A stretch of DNA of 64,000 nucleotides from Lepeophtheirus salmonis (GCF_016086655.4 NC_052143.2:27605886-27669885), one strand, 5' to 3'; positions 48,010-60,291 are shown, numbered from the stretch's first letter. The notes: a model not told the origin generated them from the letters alone. Numbers and translations are program-made.

Positions 48010-48340
48010 TCGACACTCCGACGAACTGATAAACAGCTCTTGACGATGAAGGCAGAGTCGATAGCGTACGAAGCTGTCTTGTTGGTAGCTCGGAGCTACT
48101 CGAATTTTAGATGAGAGGTGCAGTAGATATATTCTCCAAGACACCCCAAAATGTAAAGTCTAGGAGATTGAGGTTAGGGCTGGAGTGGGGGGGGGCAGAT
48201 GGAGGTACGCCAGAAGTAAAACATATTGTTGTTGAAATTTTTTGGTTCTTCTTGGCTGTATGGGGCTGTAATGAAATTTTCCATGTTAAACACCGTACAG
48301 ATGGAGAAGCCAACTACTGCCTCTGCAGTCTTCTCAGCAT
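48010..48340 (-). pseudogene. maT/Tc1-mariner-like transposase C-terminal remnant
   Basis: Minus-strand frame with SLQPHTAKKNQK (about 48,240-48,275), the block just after the second catalytic Asp (QDxAPxHTAKKTQ), and PHSSPNLNLLDFTFWGVLEN (about 48,125-48,190), where SPDLNPLDF is the usual form; the third Asp (LLDF) is kept. It continues CTSHLKFE and, after a stop, IVKSCLSVRRSVEACRTN near 48,010, the C-terminal FRRRxEAC region. The N-terminal half and catalytic first Asp are missing. Higher G+C here than in flanking DNA. A plus-strand open frame over the same bases is a shadow. Confidence 0.8.
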
Positions 48341-50984
48341 TGGCACAGGGAAAGAAAAGATCACAAACGCGTTGCCTTTTTTATTGTTGCTATGACCTTT
48401 TTACACTGAGGAATATGGTATAAAGACAAAACTTGTCTAGTATTGTTTCAAATGTCGTCTGATTAAGGTAAAAAAATAAAAAATAACGGGAATAAAAATT
48501 GTAATTTGTAGTGTTTTGGGTCCCCATTCTTTATTTATTATGTTTTCTCTCTTGCAATTCTATTTTTCCGTAGTTCCTCAGGAGTTTACACTGGCTAGAA
48601 AATTTGGAAAATAACCCTCACCTGCCTCCTGTAGTTACACATTCAATTATTGAATTATATATTTTATTTATAATTGGATCGGGTTTCCAAAAGCTTGACT
48701 TGTAGGCTCTAAAAACATCTTGTAGACTGTTTTTACCTTGACATGTCAAATATGCACAATGTAAGCAATACTAGATACAAGTATAAAGTGTCTACTAGAT
48801 TTTATCTTTCTGGATTTCGTCTTCCGGGAAATTCTTCGAGTTTTACAACTAATGGAAATTTTCAGGACATCCTGCATTGAATTATTTCAGAATACATATT
48901 CCTTTTAATTATATAACATATAATCGGATCAGGTTAGAAAATTCCAAAAAAAGCTGGACATGCAGACTTTAAAACTAACCTTCAGAATCTTATAGAAAAT
49001 TATAAAAATGAAGAACATGAGAGTTAAAACTGCAATTCGGGCAGAACTAGTTTAAAATGTATCGTTTCTTTAACAAATAATATAAGATTTACATAAATTT
49101 CACAATATATATTATTATTTACTACCGGGATCCTGATTTTTCTAGGGATCTCTTAATTTAAAATATTTTCCCCAGGATATCACTGAAAGAAAATTTACCG
49201 GGAAATTTGAAACCCTCATATTTACAATGAAAGTTTATATTTCAAATGTGTCATTTTATCAAAACATTAATTCCACACTTTTTTTAACAATAGCTTAATG
49301 AAGAACAAACGTGCATCAGAGGCGTAATTGAGAAAAGTCTCAAGTTCATTTGATTAATTTCTATTATTTTTCTGTATTTTTGTGATATTAATAGACAAAG
49401 TAATTGTATAATAATTTCCTCCTTTTTTTCTTCTTGCTCATAATGTGTTTTTATGTTTATTAATGGCCACAATTATTTGTTCCATTTCTTTTCTATATTA
49501 TTTTGAAATAAAATGACATTTCTGTCCATTACTTTTTCTAAATAGAGCTCCTTATCAATTCTTTCTACCCTTTTTAGCATATTGTTATTATCATAACATT
49601 ATAATAAAGGTGGTTGATATTGAGATGAAAGTTTTTTTGCTGTAGAGGAAAGGATATATGAAAATGTTATGGGAGACACATAAAAGCCTACAAATGGATT
49701 GTGAATAAACTATAATTCATTTTTTTATTGCTATGATAATGGTTATTGAATATTCATATATTGATAGAACTATCAACATGCCAGTTTATTTGTTTGAGTG
49801 CTCAATTCTGTTAATTGAATACAAGATACAGACTGCAGCAACATCACTTCCTTTTTCAAAAAAAAAAACAAACAATAAAACTAGAATTTAATCACTGAAT
49901 AGTTATCGTATTGTTTTATAGATAGTAGAGATTAAAAATTGCGTTTTAAACATTCATATCATATAGATGACGCCCCTATTGTTGAGTAAACCAAAGTTTA
50001 GTATTTTAAGAACACGTCATTTTTTCATATTTTTTCTTATAAATTACATTTTCATTAAGATTTTTTAAATAAATATTTATTTTCCACAAAAAGATGAAAA
50101 GTTAATTTTTCAATATATTTATTTTTAAAATTATGAGTAAAAACATGATTAGGTAATTAGTTATTAGCAAAGGTATAAAAAATTTTCGTTTTTCTAGAAT
50201 AAATCCGCTTCCAATTACCGGATTTTCACAAACTACACAAAATTAGAATTGTTAAATGACGCCAAATAAACTCTCTAACATCATCCGTGGAGTTATTGAC
50301 GCTTAATTTTCAAATTGTGAAATTGAATTGCAAAAATTACTTTTAAGATATTATATATTGAAGTAGTTAACTGATTTTCATAAATCTCACCAATAAATCT
50401 CAAAACCCTAATTTCTAATAGCTTTATTCATTAATACATTTTTTAAAGCCATTTTTTGGAAATGTTTATATTCGGCTGTAACCGTATGTTCCTCACTACT
50501 CCAATGTATGATAGCAACTGACTGTTCTTGGTTCGAGTTGCTTTAATCAAATGTCGAATACCGGTAACAAACTTACCATCATAACAAGCTAAGAAAATTT
50601 AACTTCTTGATACCCTTAATATGTTACATTCCAACTGGGTATATAATGATAATTAAAAATACTTGTTCTATGAGCACTGACAATATTCCACAGGAGGCAA
50701 CACACGGATTGCTTTTTTTGTTGTTGATCTGACATTATTACACTAAAAAACAAAAGTAGTGTTTTTTTTTTTTTTTGAGTGTCAGTTTTCTTTTGATTGT
50801 GTAATGAAACTTTCTAATTAAAAATAAAGTCGTAACGTCATGCTACTGCACGTTTATTATTCATATAACTATGTATTTTATATATACATACATATACAAA
50901 TATTAATATTTTGGAATATATTGATTCTAAAAGACTATTTTGTAGTAATTTTTAGGTATTATGAAATTTTCTACGGCTTCAGAT
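48341..50984. other. No gene; weak internal repeat at 48.64-49.0 kb
   Basis: Segments 48,641-48,735 and 48,875-48,995 share TATAATYGGATCRGGTT and CTTGACTTGTAGGCTCTAAA-like text (about 75%). At 49,125-49,210 CCGGGAAATTT-type motifs occur, a style seen in non-coding repeats. Otherwise nothing recognised. Confidence 0.4.
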
Positions 50985-51125
50985 CATACCCTTGAGAGGT
51001 CCCTAGCAGTGATAAACACCGAAAACTTAGGGTTATGGTGAATGCAGTTACAACAATCACCTGAAGTCCGCCCATTTCAATGAGCCAGCACGCCAACGCT
51101 CTCAGTAATATTTAAGAAAAAAACA
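50985..51125 (-). other. Locally GC-richer block with open minus frame
   Basis: About 140 bases of clearly higher G+C. On the minus strand one frame stays open for about 46 codons (ALACWLIEMGGLQVIVVTAF, then TITLSFRCLSLLG), and a second is almost open (KFSVFITARDLSRV). I could not match it to a tRNA, 5S rRNA, U1 or U2 RNA, or a known protein. It could be a conserved exon, a small RNA gene or a transposon piece. Confidence 0.25.
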
Positions 51126-51617
51126 TAAGCCTTTGGTTCTGCGTAAATAATTCTAAATAAAAAAAATATCTTAATTATTCAAAATTTTCTTTTTTAACCA
51201 GATATGTATTAAAATTTTTTAGTAGATAATATTAAGGTACATAGACGATTATTGTTCTAGCTACATGATTATATAGACTGAAAAATAAAAGTCATATTGA
51301 AGGAAAAAAAAGCGTCTCATATTATCTCAGTTACCCTCTAGTTTAATATTTAGCCTGGTTCAACGAATTATTTTATAATATTAACTGGATTTGATTCTGT
51401 CCCATTCAATGATAGTCCAACTAGACTTTATTTATATTTAGTGACGAAAATAACTTCTATTTTTCAGCTCACCTGTTTTTTGGACTTCGTAATATAAGAA
51501 TAAGTTTGCTTTTCCTCAGCTGTGGTCCTTATTATTTATGTCCGGTGGATAGAACTTCTTTTTCTACTGCATACACCAGATTCAACATTCGTTTGTGATT
51601 ATAAAAGGTGGAGTACC
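51126..51617. other. No recognised gene
   Basis: AT-rich; no feature recognised. Confidence 0.45.
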
Positions 51618-51828
51618 TTTAGGATTTGTTGGGGAGTGATTATTGAAAGTCCTTGTTGGACTCAGAGTAGGATTGAGGATCGTCATCGAAAACACTATTG
51701 CCAATGTGCTTCTTTATTTCCTTCTCCCCTTCCTCTCATGTTAAAGCTGATTCTAATTGATTTTATGAAAAAGAATGACAGCTAAGCTGCTCTCCTCAAA
51801 AACATTCGTCAAATGGTCAGGGTTACAA
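51618..51828 (-). repeat. SINE-like dispersed repeat, copy 6
   Basis: Minus strand: GTAACCCTGACCATTTGACG, GAGGAGAGCAGCTTAGCTGT, CTCTGAGTCCAACAAGGACT, ending near CACTCCCCAAC. Full-length and among the least diverged copies. The 87-codon plus-strand frame over it (51,522-51,785) is a shadow. Confidence 0.8.
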
Positions 51829-52549
51829 TTTCTATTTTCGGTTTCTATTTTTTTATCATGCCAAAAATACGCATGATTCTCATCAATATTTCAAATGATG
51901 GGACAAACAATAGATTTCCATATTCTGTACAACATGAGGATAAATTTTTCAAAATGACTTGTATTATAAATCATAATTTAATGAAGAGGTGCAAAAAAAA
52001 AAAAAAATGTCTGCATTAACTAGATAAAGCTCTTAGTATGTAAAGTTTCGCCTTTACGAATATAAATACATAATAAAGCTCCCTTTTTTGTCAAGGGAGA
52101 AGGGAGCAAGAGAGAAGGGAAAATAGTTTAATATAAAGTTAACTTAATTATATTATAGTTTATTTATTTTATTAAAATATTCTACATAAATGTACATTTC
52201 TATTGCGTGTTCAAAATTAGAGAGCTTATTTTTTCCCAAAATAATATTTCATTACAAGATGTTAACTCTCTTTAAAGCAAAATACCTTTAAAAATTTTTA
52301 ATGGCTATAATTAATATATATGAATTACTTAAAATAGAAAAAAAATTCATCTTTTTACGATTAAATATTAATTTATTTTACAATGTATGTAAATGTATAT
52401 CAACCTATAGGGATGAGAAAAAGTATGCATACCATTTTCAATCGCATCTTTTTGATAAGTTTAGTAAGTTAAATGAAAAAGTTTCAATTATATAATTAAA
52501 CACTAAGGTTCTTGGGGTTATATAAGATGTATGAAATATAAGTCAAAGA
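51829..52549. other. No recognised gene
   Basis: AT-rich with a run of 14 A at 51,994-52,007. No motif recognised. Confidence 0.45.
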
Positions 52550-52554
52550 TGAAA

Positions 52555-52815
52555 GATAACCATTTTTCCACTAGCCTTTTTGCTACGTTCTTCTTCTTAG
52601 TGTACTTGGCAAACTTCACAGCCGGGTCCTATCAAATACCTTTGTTATCTTACTGGGCTTTAATTTGGTTTGTAAACTACTCTTAAGCTTGTCCTTAAGG
52701 TTGAAACCAATAACCGAATATTTCTAAGTCGACCAAAAGTGCCCGACTGACTTTTAGGGAATTCATGATGTCGGACGTGATCTTGCCGTCGCAGACTAAA
52801 CAGTTTATATATATT
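52555..52815 (-). pseudogene. Possible mariner-like transposase N-terminal fragment
   Basis: Minus strand. In one frame KITSDIMNSLKVSRALLVD; in another NLKDKLKSSLQTKLKPSKIT; in the third DPAVKFAKYTKKKNVAKRLV. These fit the sequence of a Tc1/mariner DNA-binding region (helix-turn-helix with xxLxVSRxxV, then LKDKxRSGRPxKxxxxK, then DPxxxxxxxAKKxxVSxxxV). Frames change twice and no catalytic block follows, so the call is tentative. Confidence 0.4.
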
Positions 52816-54014
52816 TTTTTTTTTCTTAAATAGGTATAACATTGCTTGCTTTGTTTATGTTTTATATATCAAATAAAACCTGAGAACCTAAGCTTTCAGT
52901 TAAGTTATCGCAACTTTTTTGCTTAACTCACAAAACTAATTAAAATTTGAGATTGAAAAATTCTCAAGAATTTTTTACTACCCACGTTGTTAAGGGTTAC
53001 TAAAATGATTTAAATTTTATGTTGAATTTTGATTAAAAGCTAGTAATATAAAAATACGTAAACTTAATGTGGCGCGTACATTGAAAATTAAAATACCTAT
53101 AAAATGTAGATAAAACACATGCTTACGTTTGAAAATTTATAGAACTATAGTAACAACTGCATTTCATGGGTATTATAGGAGCTGAAGTACGTGTTTGATT
53201 CAATTTTTAGAAATTATAAAGTTAAACTTGGAGCTTATACTCAATTTTGAATTTTAATTATCGATCATTAGTCACATTTTCCTCCTAATAATCCTCATAA
53301 GGTTGTATCTGTAGTGCGTATACTTACAATGGAGTTTTGTTGTCTTAAAAACATGGTAGTATTCGCCTTACTCAGCTTTTTTCTAAAATAACAATTATAC
53401 AATTTGAGTTAATGATTTACTTAATTGTAAATTTAAAAAAAATCCACGGGTATAAATACGTTCTCTTTGTGAAAAAAAATTCTACCTCAGCATGCAATAA
53501 TAATTTTTTATTTAGCCACAATAATAATCCATAATAGTAGGATTTTTAAATAAAAAATACAAAACTTATCCTTTTGTCATACAAGTACCACGTTCTAAAT
53601 AAATTTTCATTGCATTATATCTTGTAATGAAGTAATTACGTATTTCTTCTAAATCAAAGGAAATTGTTATTTACTGAGTTTCACACACACAAAAAAAAAG
53701 AAGTTTAAAGTTAACAACTTAATGAAGTAAAGTAACATAAAAGAGTTATGCCTCAATTCTTCAAAAATCATACTTATCTGCCCTTTGATGTAAGCCTCTT
53801 TTGGAGAAACAACGTCATTTTTAAAATTTTAATGATTTTTACGGATGGGAAATTTGTAATTATCATTTTTTCATTCTTTAGGGAGGGGGGGGGGGATAAT
53901 ATAATATTTCCTTTTCAAGATATTGTACCTTAATGTAATGACGTGTTGGTCTTTATTAGGACTAAAGACTGCAGTCTCTTCTAGTTCATTTTCTGTCCGG
54001 TCCAGTTTAGCCCG
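52816..54014. other. No recognised gene
   Basis: AT-rich with a run of about 12 G at 53,882-53,895. A sequence near 53,990 with CCGGTCCAGTTTAGCCCGG, a short inverted repeat, precedes the satellite block. Confidence 0.45.
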
Positions 54015-54772
54015 GCAAGTCATTAAGGAGCACTCTCAACATCCCAAAACCCTACTCTCAGGTTGTACAGGTGAAGTATTGAACCTCAAGGCAATTTAAA
54101 CTGCACCGCAACCACAATTCTAAGTACCAAGATATGCTTAAATATACCCCCACCCAAGGGCTGTGTATATGAGCTGCTGTTCCCAATTTTGTTAAATCTT
54201 CCATTGCTCTTCCTTGATCATCAAAGAACCTTTCTAAATTCTAAAAAATACCTCGGCCCTCAGGTTTAGTCCAGGTAAATTATAGGTACTGAGGAACCTT
54301 TCTAATATACCCCAGCCCATGGGTTGTGCAAGTGAACTGCTGTGCCCAAGTCAAGTTAAATATATCTGCTGCCGTTTCACTAAGTATCAAGAAACCCTCA
54401 TAATATCTCAAAATACACCGTAGCTCTGAGTTTGTACAGGTGAAGGACTGGACCAAAATAAAGTTTAAACACAACTGCCGCTGTGTTTCTAGGCACCAAG
54501 GAACCCTTCTAAAGTTTGAAAGTATACTCCTACCCAGAGGTTATGCAGGTGAACTTCTGTGCCCGCGGTATGTTAAATTTATCTGCCACCACTTCCCGGA
54601 GCACCAAGGAACCTCCTTACATCCCAAAAAAAACCCTGCTCTATGGTTGTACAGGTGAAGTACTGGGTCTTTAGGGAGTTTAAACTGCACTTTCGCCGTA
54701 TTTCGTATCACCCCAGAACTTCTAGCATACTAGAATATACGCCTTCCCACGAGCTGTGTATGTGGTGCATCA
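54015..54772. repeat. Satellite of alternating ~105 bp monomers (A and B types)
   Basis: Eight monomers in tandem. A-type units carry GGTTGTACAGGTGAAG and then TTTAAACTGCACCGC: starts at about 54,061, 54,263 (shortened), 54,430 and 54,645. B-type units carry GGTTGTGCAGGTGAACT and GCTGTGCCC with GTTAAAT, starts at about 54,159, 54,322, 54,539 and 54,753. The two alternate strictly, with 98-109 bp spacing except where the second A unit has lost about 45 bp, giving a dimer of about 210 bp. Both end in a shared CACCAAGGAACC-type segment. Units are 75-85% alike. The block has higher G+C than the surroundings. Short open frames inside it are shadows. Confidence 0.85.
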
Positions 54773-56061
54773 AATCATAATTAATTGTTATTATTTTATC
54801 ACATAAAAATCTGGAGTTTGCTAGTTTGTGATGATCTGTTTCTTCATCCTTTCTAATAATAATTTATACAAGTACTACTACTAATAAAAGATTTGTGTTT
54901 TTGTACTGAACGACATTTTTTTATTTATTTATCTTTCATTTAATTTGAATTTCGACCACTTTAAGAGCTATATTCGACGCAACCAAAAGGTTACAGGGTT
55001 TTACATTAATACTTGGCCGACCGTCCAGGACAGGCAAATTGATCTGTTGAATAGGTTAATACAGGTCATATGCTTAAATGGTACAAGTTGTCACAATCCA
55101 TTTCAAACTAAGTTCAGTTCGACATGTGACACGCGTATAGTCTATTGATTCTGATTTACTTTCACAAATGTATACTGACAGCCATTATTTACAAGGAATT
55201 TGTAAAGTTTAAATTTTGAATTAAATTTGAGAAATGTTTAAGATATTATAACCAATTTACAAAATAGTATGAAAGTACGATAAAATTGAAGACGGTTGTG
55301 TAAAAACAGATAAAATACAACAAATAATAAAATTACAGATTGATAATTGTCACAACAACATTTTTATGGATCCATAACTCCTTCTGAAGCACTATTTACA
55401 TAAAAAAATTCAAACTGTATCAAAGGAGGTGCGTTTTTTTGTTGGACACAAATTTACAGGCTTGGAATTTTTTTAAATTTTTGTAAAGCCCTGGGCTATT
55501 ATAGATAATTTCTTAAAAGAAATTGGCGATAATTCGTTGAAGTAATCCACACTCAATTTAGAGAAAAACATTCCAGCTTGCTTTTGTGTTGAAGGGCTAC
55601 ACATATTAGTTGTGCATATAGAGAGATATAAATGGATACACAACTGACTCTTAAGTTGTAAGAAAATATTTCTGCTAATAAGTCAATACGTTATTATAAA
55701 TTAGTTCAACCATTAATCTTTAAAGAAAATGTACCATGATAAAAAAAAAAGTACTTCAAAGTATTACGATGAACTCTCACGAGTTTTTCAAATACAAAAA
55801 ACCTTATGTAACGAGATTATTGTAGGTTTTTAGATGACTTTTCATAAAAGGTACAAAGGACCTTAAAAAGATTTATAATATTAAGGAAATTATAAGTTGG
55901 TATCTAACTACGGATATAATATTTTCTTACAAAATTTACATATCGTAATATAAAAAAAAAGAAAAATAATTACTTTGAATTCTCTCAGTTATTAAAATAA
56001 CGGAAATTGATTTTCTAAGTCAATCTATATTATTAAGACACATATTATACTATTTTAAATA
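54773..56061. other. No recognised gene
   Basis: AT-rich. Starts with GTGGTGCATCAAATC, an inverted form of the GACGCACCACATAT end seen at 19.68 and 62.50 kb. A 67-codon frame at 54,945-55,148 shows no domain. Confidence 0.4.
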
Positions 56062-56937
56062 CTGAATAGTCCATTAAAGTCTGAACACTTTCAATTTTAA
56101 ACTTCAACAAGATATAATGAATAATATGATTTCAACAAAATTAATAGTACGAATAGATGTATGTCTGAGCTCTCATTTGTATTTATCAGTAATTTAGACA
56201 CCCTTAACACCAATGATGGCTTCCAGGTGGTGGTGGAAGACGTGGCACCCCCTGTGGCTGTAGTCCTCTATCATGGAGTCCCAATGCTGGCTGACAGTAG
56301 CATTGATGGTCCTGTTGTTTCGATGACGGACAATGCAGGCCTTTCCCTCCATAAGCAACCAAAAGGTGTAGTTGAGTTGAGGGTGTTGACATCAGGGCTG
56401 TCAAGGGGAGGGGGTAAAAAATGTCAAAGAAAAGTTTAAAAAACTTGAAAAGAGTCTTGTAATGGAGGAGATGGTTTTCTTTCATTGCTGCATTCAAAAG
56501 TGGCCTTTACACCCTAACAAGGAGCTTTCCACCCATTTTTTTGATAGCTCTCTGGACAGTTTAGTGTAAAACTCCGAGATCTCTTACATGGGCCGTCATG
56601 TACCTGAGATGATTGACCTGAGCTCTTTTCTTTAACTCCTCGAGGTCCAGTTTAGACTTTTTGACATAACCTGTCTTTCTCTCCAACGTTTTGTAGTTGC
56701 TGACGGTGTAAATTGTGGTCTTGGAGACTCCCAACATCTTCAAGTGTGGGCATAAAAATTCTTCGATCACGTTCAAATGTCCTTTTTTCAACTTCTACGT
56801 ATCTCGAGAGCTAAGGCTTTTTTTTTTTTGTTACCAATTGTTTATTCTTTAATATAACGAAATATTAATTAATTTCAATTACTAAATTTTCATAAATTAT
56901 TAAATTTCGAGTGTTCAGATTTCAGTGGACCAGCCGG
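56062..56937 (-). mobile_element. TIR transposon, 876 bp, internally deleted maT-like
   Basis: Left end (plus strand from 56,062) CTGAATAGTCCATTAAAGTC and right end reverse-complemented CCGGCTGGTCCACTGAAATC both continue into TCTGAACACT: imperfect terminal inverted repeats of about 28 bp. TA dinucleotides flank both ends (56,060-56,061; 56,938-56,939), the target signature of Tc1/mariner elements. It contains the two ends of a transposase gene with the catalytic middle removed, so it could only have moved using another copy's enzyme. Full relatives are about 1.2-1.3 kb. Confidence 0.82.
56190..56791 (-). pseudogene. maT-like transposase with central deletion
   Basis: Starts near 56,791 with a short basic MKKGHLNVIEEFL, then LKMLGVSKTTIYTV, a helix-turn-helix (xxLxVSxxTIYxV); KKSKLDLEELKKRAQVN and LRYMTAHVRDLGV form the second one. 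Further down AIKKMGGKLLVRV (about 56,528-56,565) and LNAAMKENHLLHYKTL. The reading then jumps to SSPDVNPLNYTFWLLMEGKA (about 56,330-56,395) and RHRNNRTINATVSQHWDSM, the C-terminal block; third catalytic Asp is replaced (NPLNY). HLEAIIGVKGV at about 56,195-56,225 ends it. The missing middle would hold the first two catalytic residues. Frameshift near 56,400. High G+C here marks it as foreign. Confidence 0.85.
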
Positions 56938-58129
56938 TAGTTACTTTGAATATACTACATTTTGACAATGAGCGACCGTGTTTAAATGACGAATAAGTTT
57001 ATTATAGGAATGAAAATTCTCAATATGTAGAGAAGGTTGTGAGTTTTTCTCTGATGAAGGTAAATTATAAAAATTCATTCTAAAAAAACTATTCATGGCT
57101 ATGCTCTTACTGTACAAATTTATTAAAAAAAATTCAAGATTCCCCTCCTCCTATACCTATAATATATTTTTGCAGCGGGGTATCTCTAAGCAAAGTCATT
57201 TCCTTATTACTAAAAGGTTGAGATAATTGAATTTCAACTCTCCACTGTGGCTGTCTCCCGTTTACAGATAAAAATATTAAGTATGATGTGCGGCAAACTT
57301 AATTGGTATATATTCGAACAATAGAGGACAAAAGCTACCCCCCTAGTTTAATCTCAGTTTATGTGTCAGATTTTTCCACGAATTCACAATTTTTTTTCAC
57401 TGCAATATTAATAAAGGTAAGAAGAAGAATATAAGCCTCTAAAGAAACTGCAAAAGTTTAGAAGATACTCAAAAGGCTTAGGGATTGTGTCAATTTTTGT
57501 GCAACTTCTTTTTATGTATTTCAAAGGGATTCATCTGTAAAGTTCATTATAGCAAATGACAAAGAGCAAATATGCTTTTTGATTTCATTTGCAGATTGGC
57601 TTAAGAAATGGGAAGTCAATTGTAAGGGTTACTGGTATAAAGGGATTGAGCTTGGGAGCCTTTTATGCAGCTAAAAAAACAGCATTGGATTAATATATTA
57701 AATATTAATATAATAAATAATTAAAAATGTAACATCCATAGCCAATTATTTAAAATATAAAATTCAACTATCTACAAAAAGAAAACTGTAGACAAGTGTA
57801 ACAAAATAAAAATATTACAATTGTACAAAAATATGTATAGTGTATACTGTTGATATACACTTATTATTTTCATAAGAAGAAATGCGGTTATTAACTGGTC
57901 GGAGCAATGCATTCAGGTCGGGTCGAAGCCGAAAATATAGACAAGTGATTGGGAACAAATTTTATCCTCTCACACGGGGTAAGCCCCCCTCCCTCCTAGA
58001 CCACTGTGGGTATATCATAGATGAACTCACAGGAGGAATTTACAACCTTTTGAAAAAAAAAGCAAAGCTATTAAAAACCAATCAATCTCCAAAAAAATTC
58101 TGCCATAACATAAAAATAAGAAACCCAAC
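56938..58129. other. No recognised gene
   Basis: AT-rich. An 87-codon plus-strand frame (57,882-58,145) begins MRLLTGRSNAFRSGRSRKYR and has no recognised domain. It lies next to the hAT-like terminus and may be part of that repeat. Confidence 0.4.
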
Positions 58130-58277
58130 AAGACCTGACAATTAAGCAACAAACAGACCCTAATTTTATGGGCTCAACTTGGCCCAACTATAAAGTTGGA
58201 AAAATAGAGCCCGGTCCAAAAGTAGGGTTAGGCTCGGAGTCACTATTTTTTTCTTTGCACCCATTAAAGCACCCCTG
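58130..58277 (-). mobile_element. hAT-like terminus (partial non-autonomous element)
   Basis: Reverse-complemented, the end at 58,277 reads CAGGGGTGCTTTAATGGGTG, a hAT-style terminus, followed inward by AGCCTAACCCTACTTTTGGA and CCGGGCTCTATTTTTC-type text resembling GC-rich arms of hAT non-autonomous elements (GGGCCxxx repeats). The opposite end was not located. Confidence 0.4.
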
Positions 58278-60291
58278 ATTGAACAGCACACTTATTATTT
58301 GCCTATATTGTCTAAGCTATCAACCTTTCTAGTAAATAAGGTAACTCAGAAAAAATATGTCAGTTTAGTTATTTTTTAAAGGAGGGAGGTTGTTGAAAAT
58401 AAATTGGAGGTTGTGTTGAAAAAAAGTACTTTCCCTATTTTGAGGCTATTAAAAAAAAACCAAAAGAATTTGAAGAAATTGGACACCATTATATAAAAAT
58501 TGAGAGTATCATTTTAGGACTCCTGGGATTGCCTGTTTTGCTTTTATTAAGCTACGTCCTTGAGTCTCATTTTTATGTATTACGAAACAAAACGGGCTTT
58601 ATATATTAATAAGTATTTTTGTGGGTTTCTTTTTATACTAGATAGATATTAAAGGAATAAATCAAAAATGAACAATTGAACGGAAAAATGAACGAATGAA
58701 CGGCAAACAGAAAGTCTAAAAAGAGTGAACGGGTACAAGCCTAGAGAAAATTGATCACAATATTGAAAAAAATTAACTTCAATTCCGTCAGATTGTTTTT
58801 TGGTTTTAAATCTACCATGAAGCCACAATGATATCGTTTAGTACCTCAGTGGATATACAACTCGATCCATATTCAAGAAAAAATATATCTACTTTATAAA
58901 AGTTCTATCTTTGTCGCCAAATATCGAGTTTGAAAAATTCAATTTCGATGCAGAAGATGACCTTTTAAATTAAATTGATAGAGGTGGCTTTAAAAAGCCA
59001 AGTGATATTATCTTTTAAGCATGTGCTCCTATCTATTAATTACTCGGTTACAGCTTTATTAATGAAGAAATATTTAGTTCTTTAATTTGTATTTTGCATC
59101 CGAGATCATTTTTTGTAAAGGCTGATAAAGGACTATTTATTTCTTCTGACTTAACATTGGTTCAGTGATCAATGCCATTCTTTCAGTTCCAAATCTATTA
59201 ATATATGTACCTTTTTTTTAATATGACTACCAAAAACTTTGAGTCCGATACTAATAGTAAAATTAACTCAAACAGAAAAAAAAAAAAGATTAACAAACTT
59301 AATTCTAACTAATCATGTAATTATTGATATTAAATAAATTATTTCGAAAATTTATGTAAGTTGTATTGTAATTCATTTAACAGAAAGAAAAACAAATATG
59401 ATATAATGGTAATATTTTTCTTTTACTTGATTCCTTTTTCCTCAATTTTATTTCTTTAGTATTCAAAAAAAGGGAAGGAAAAAAAATAGCAGCGATTCTA
59501 CATAATATAGTATTCCCTGCCTTAACATATGTACCTTGTGCATATGGTATCATATGCAAAATTACATATTTTATTCTGTTTTTTAATGAAAATAACTTGT
59601 TTTTCTCGAAATTTCCAATGTGGAAGAAAGAAAAGTATATTCCCAAACACATAAATAATTTATTATTTATGAAGAATTTTCTTATCTTACTTTTCCGGAA
59701 AAATATATTTTTCCAAGAAAAAATCAAATAACCTAAGTATAGATTTGTATATTCATATGCTTTCGAATATAAATCATTTTTAGAACTAACTTAATAAAAA
59801 TATTTGTATATAAATATTTATATAAAACGTTAAGTACAGAATAGCAAGAAAATAAATAATAAATTTTTGTAATCTTTTAAAACAATTGTCAATTTATTTT
59901 ACAAACTAAATGTAATTTTGTATTGATTCATTAATGAAAAGTTTATTAGCTTGTTAAATTTGAAAATGACTTAATATTGTTTTTGTAAATAGCTAAATAA
60001 ATGTTAGAAATAATTGAAATCCTAAATTCAGCATATATTAGGAAATAACAAAAAAATCCAAAATTGTCAAGACCCATGAAGCATTTAAAACATTAATTAT
60101 CAATCTGTAAAAGAAAGAAATCTTTTGAAATAAAGTTATTTTGTATTTTAACTTATTATGTACAATATTTGATATGTAGATTCATCCCATCTTGAGATAA
60201 AATCATCTTAACTTAAAGAATTATAATCCTTTAGGTTCCTTATTAGACAACATTCATTACTTTTTTAAATTGAAACAGAAAATTAAAATCA
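58278..60291. other. No recognised gene
   Basis: AT-rich. A 116-codon minus-strand frame (59,377-59,727) is dominated by Lys/Phe/Ile and is probably chance. Confidence 0.5.

Noticed and set aside
50985..51125. tRNA, 5S or spliceosomal RNA gene
   Set aside because: No A/B box, no 5S internal control region and no U1/U2 landmark found on either strand.
51522..51785. 87-codon plus-strand frame
   Set aside because: Lies over a copy of the dispersed repeat and is not conserved in other copies.
53882..53895. Run of about 12 G as a G-quadruplex or functional site
   Set aside because: A simple homopolymer; without spaced G tracts or conservation there is nothing more to support.
54280..54658. Open frames on both strands in the satellite block
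   Set aside because: They follow the tandem repeat, not a gene.
59377..59727. 116-codon minus-strand open frame
   Set aside because: Composition is almost only Phe, Lys, Ile, Leu and Ser from T/A-rich codons; no motif.
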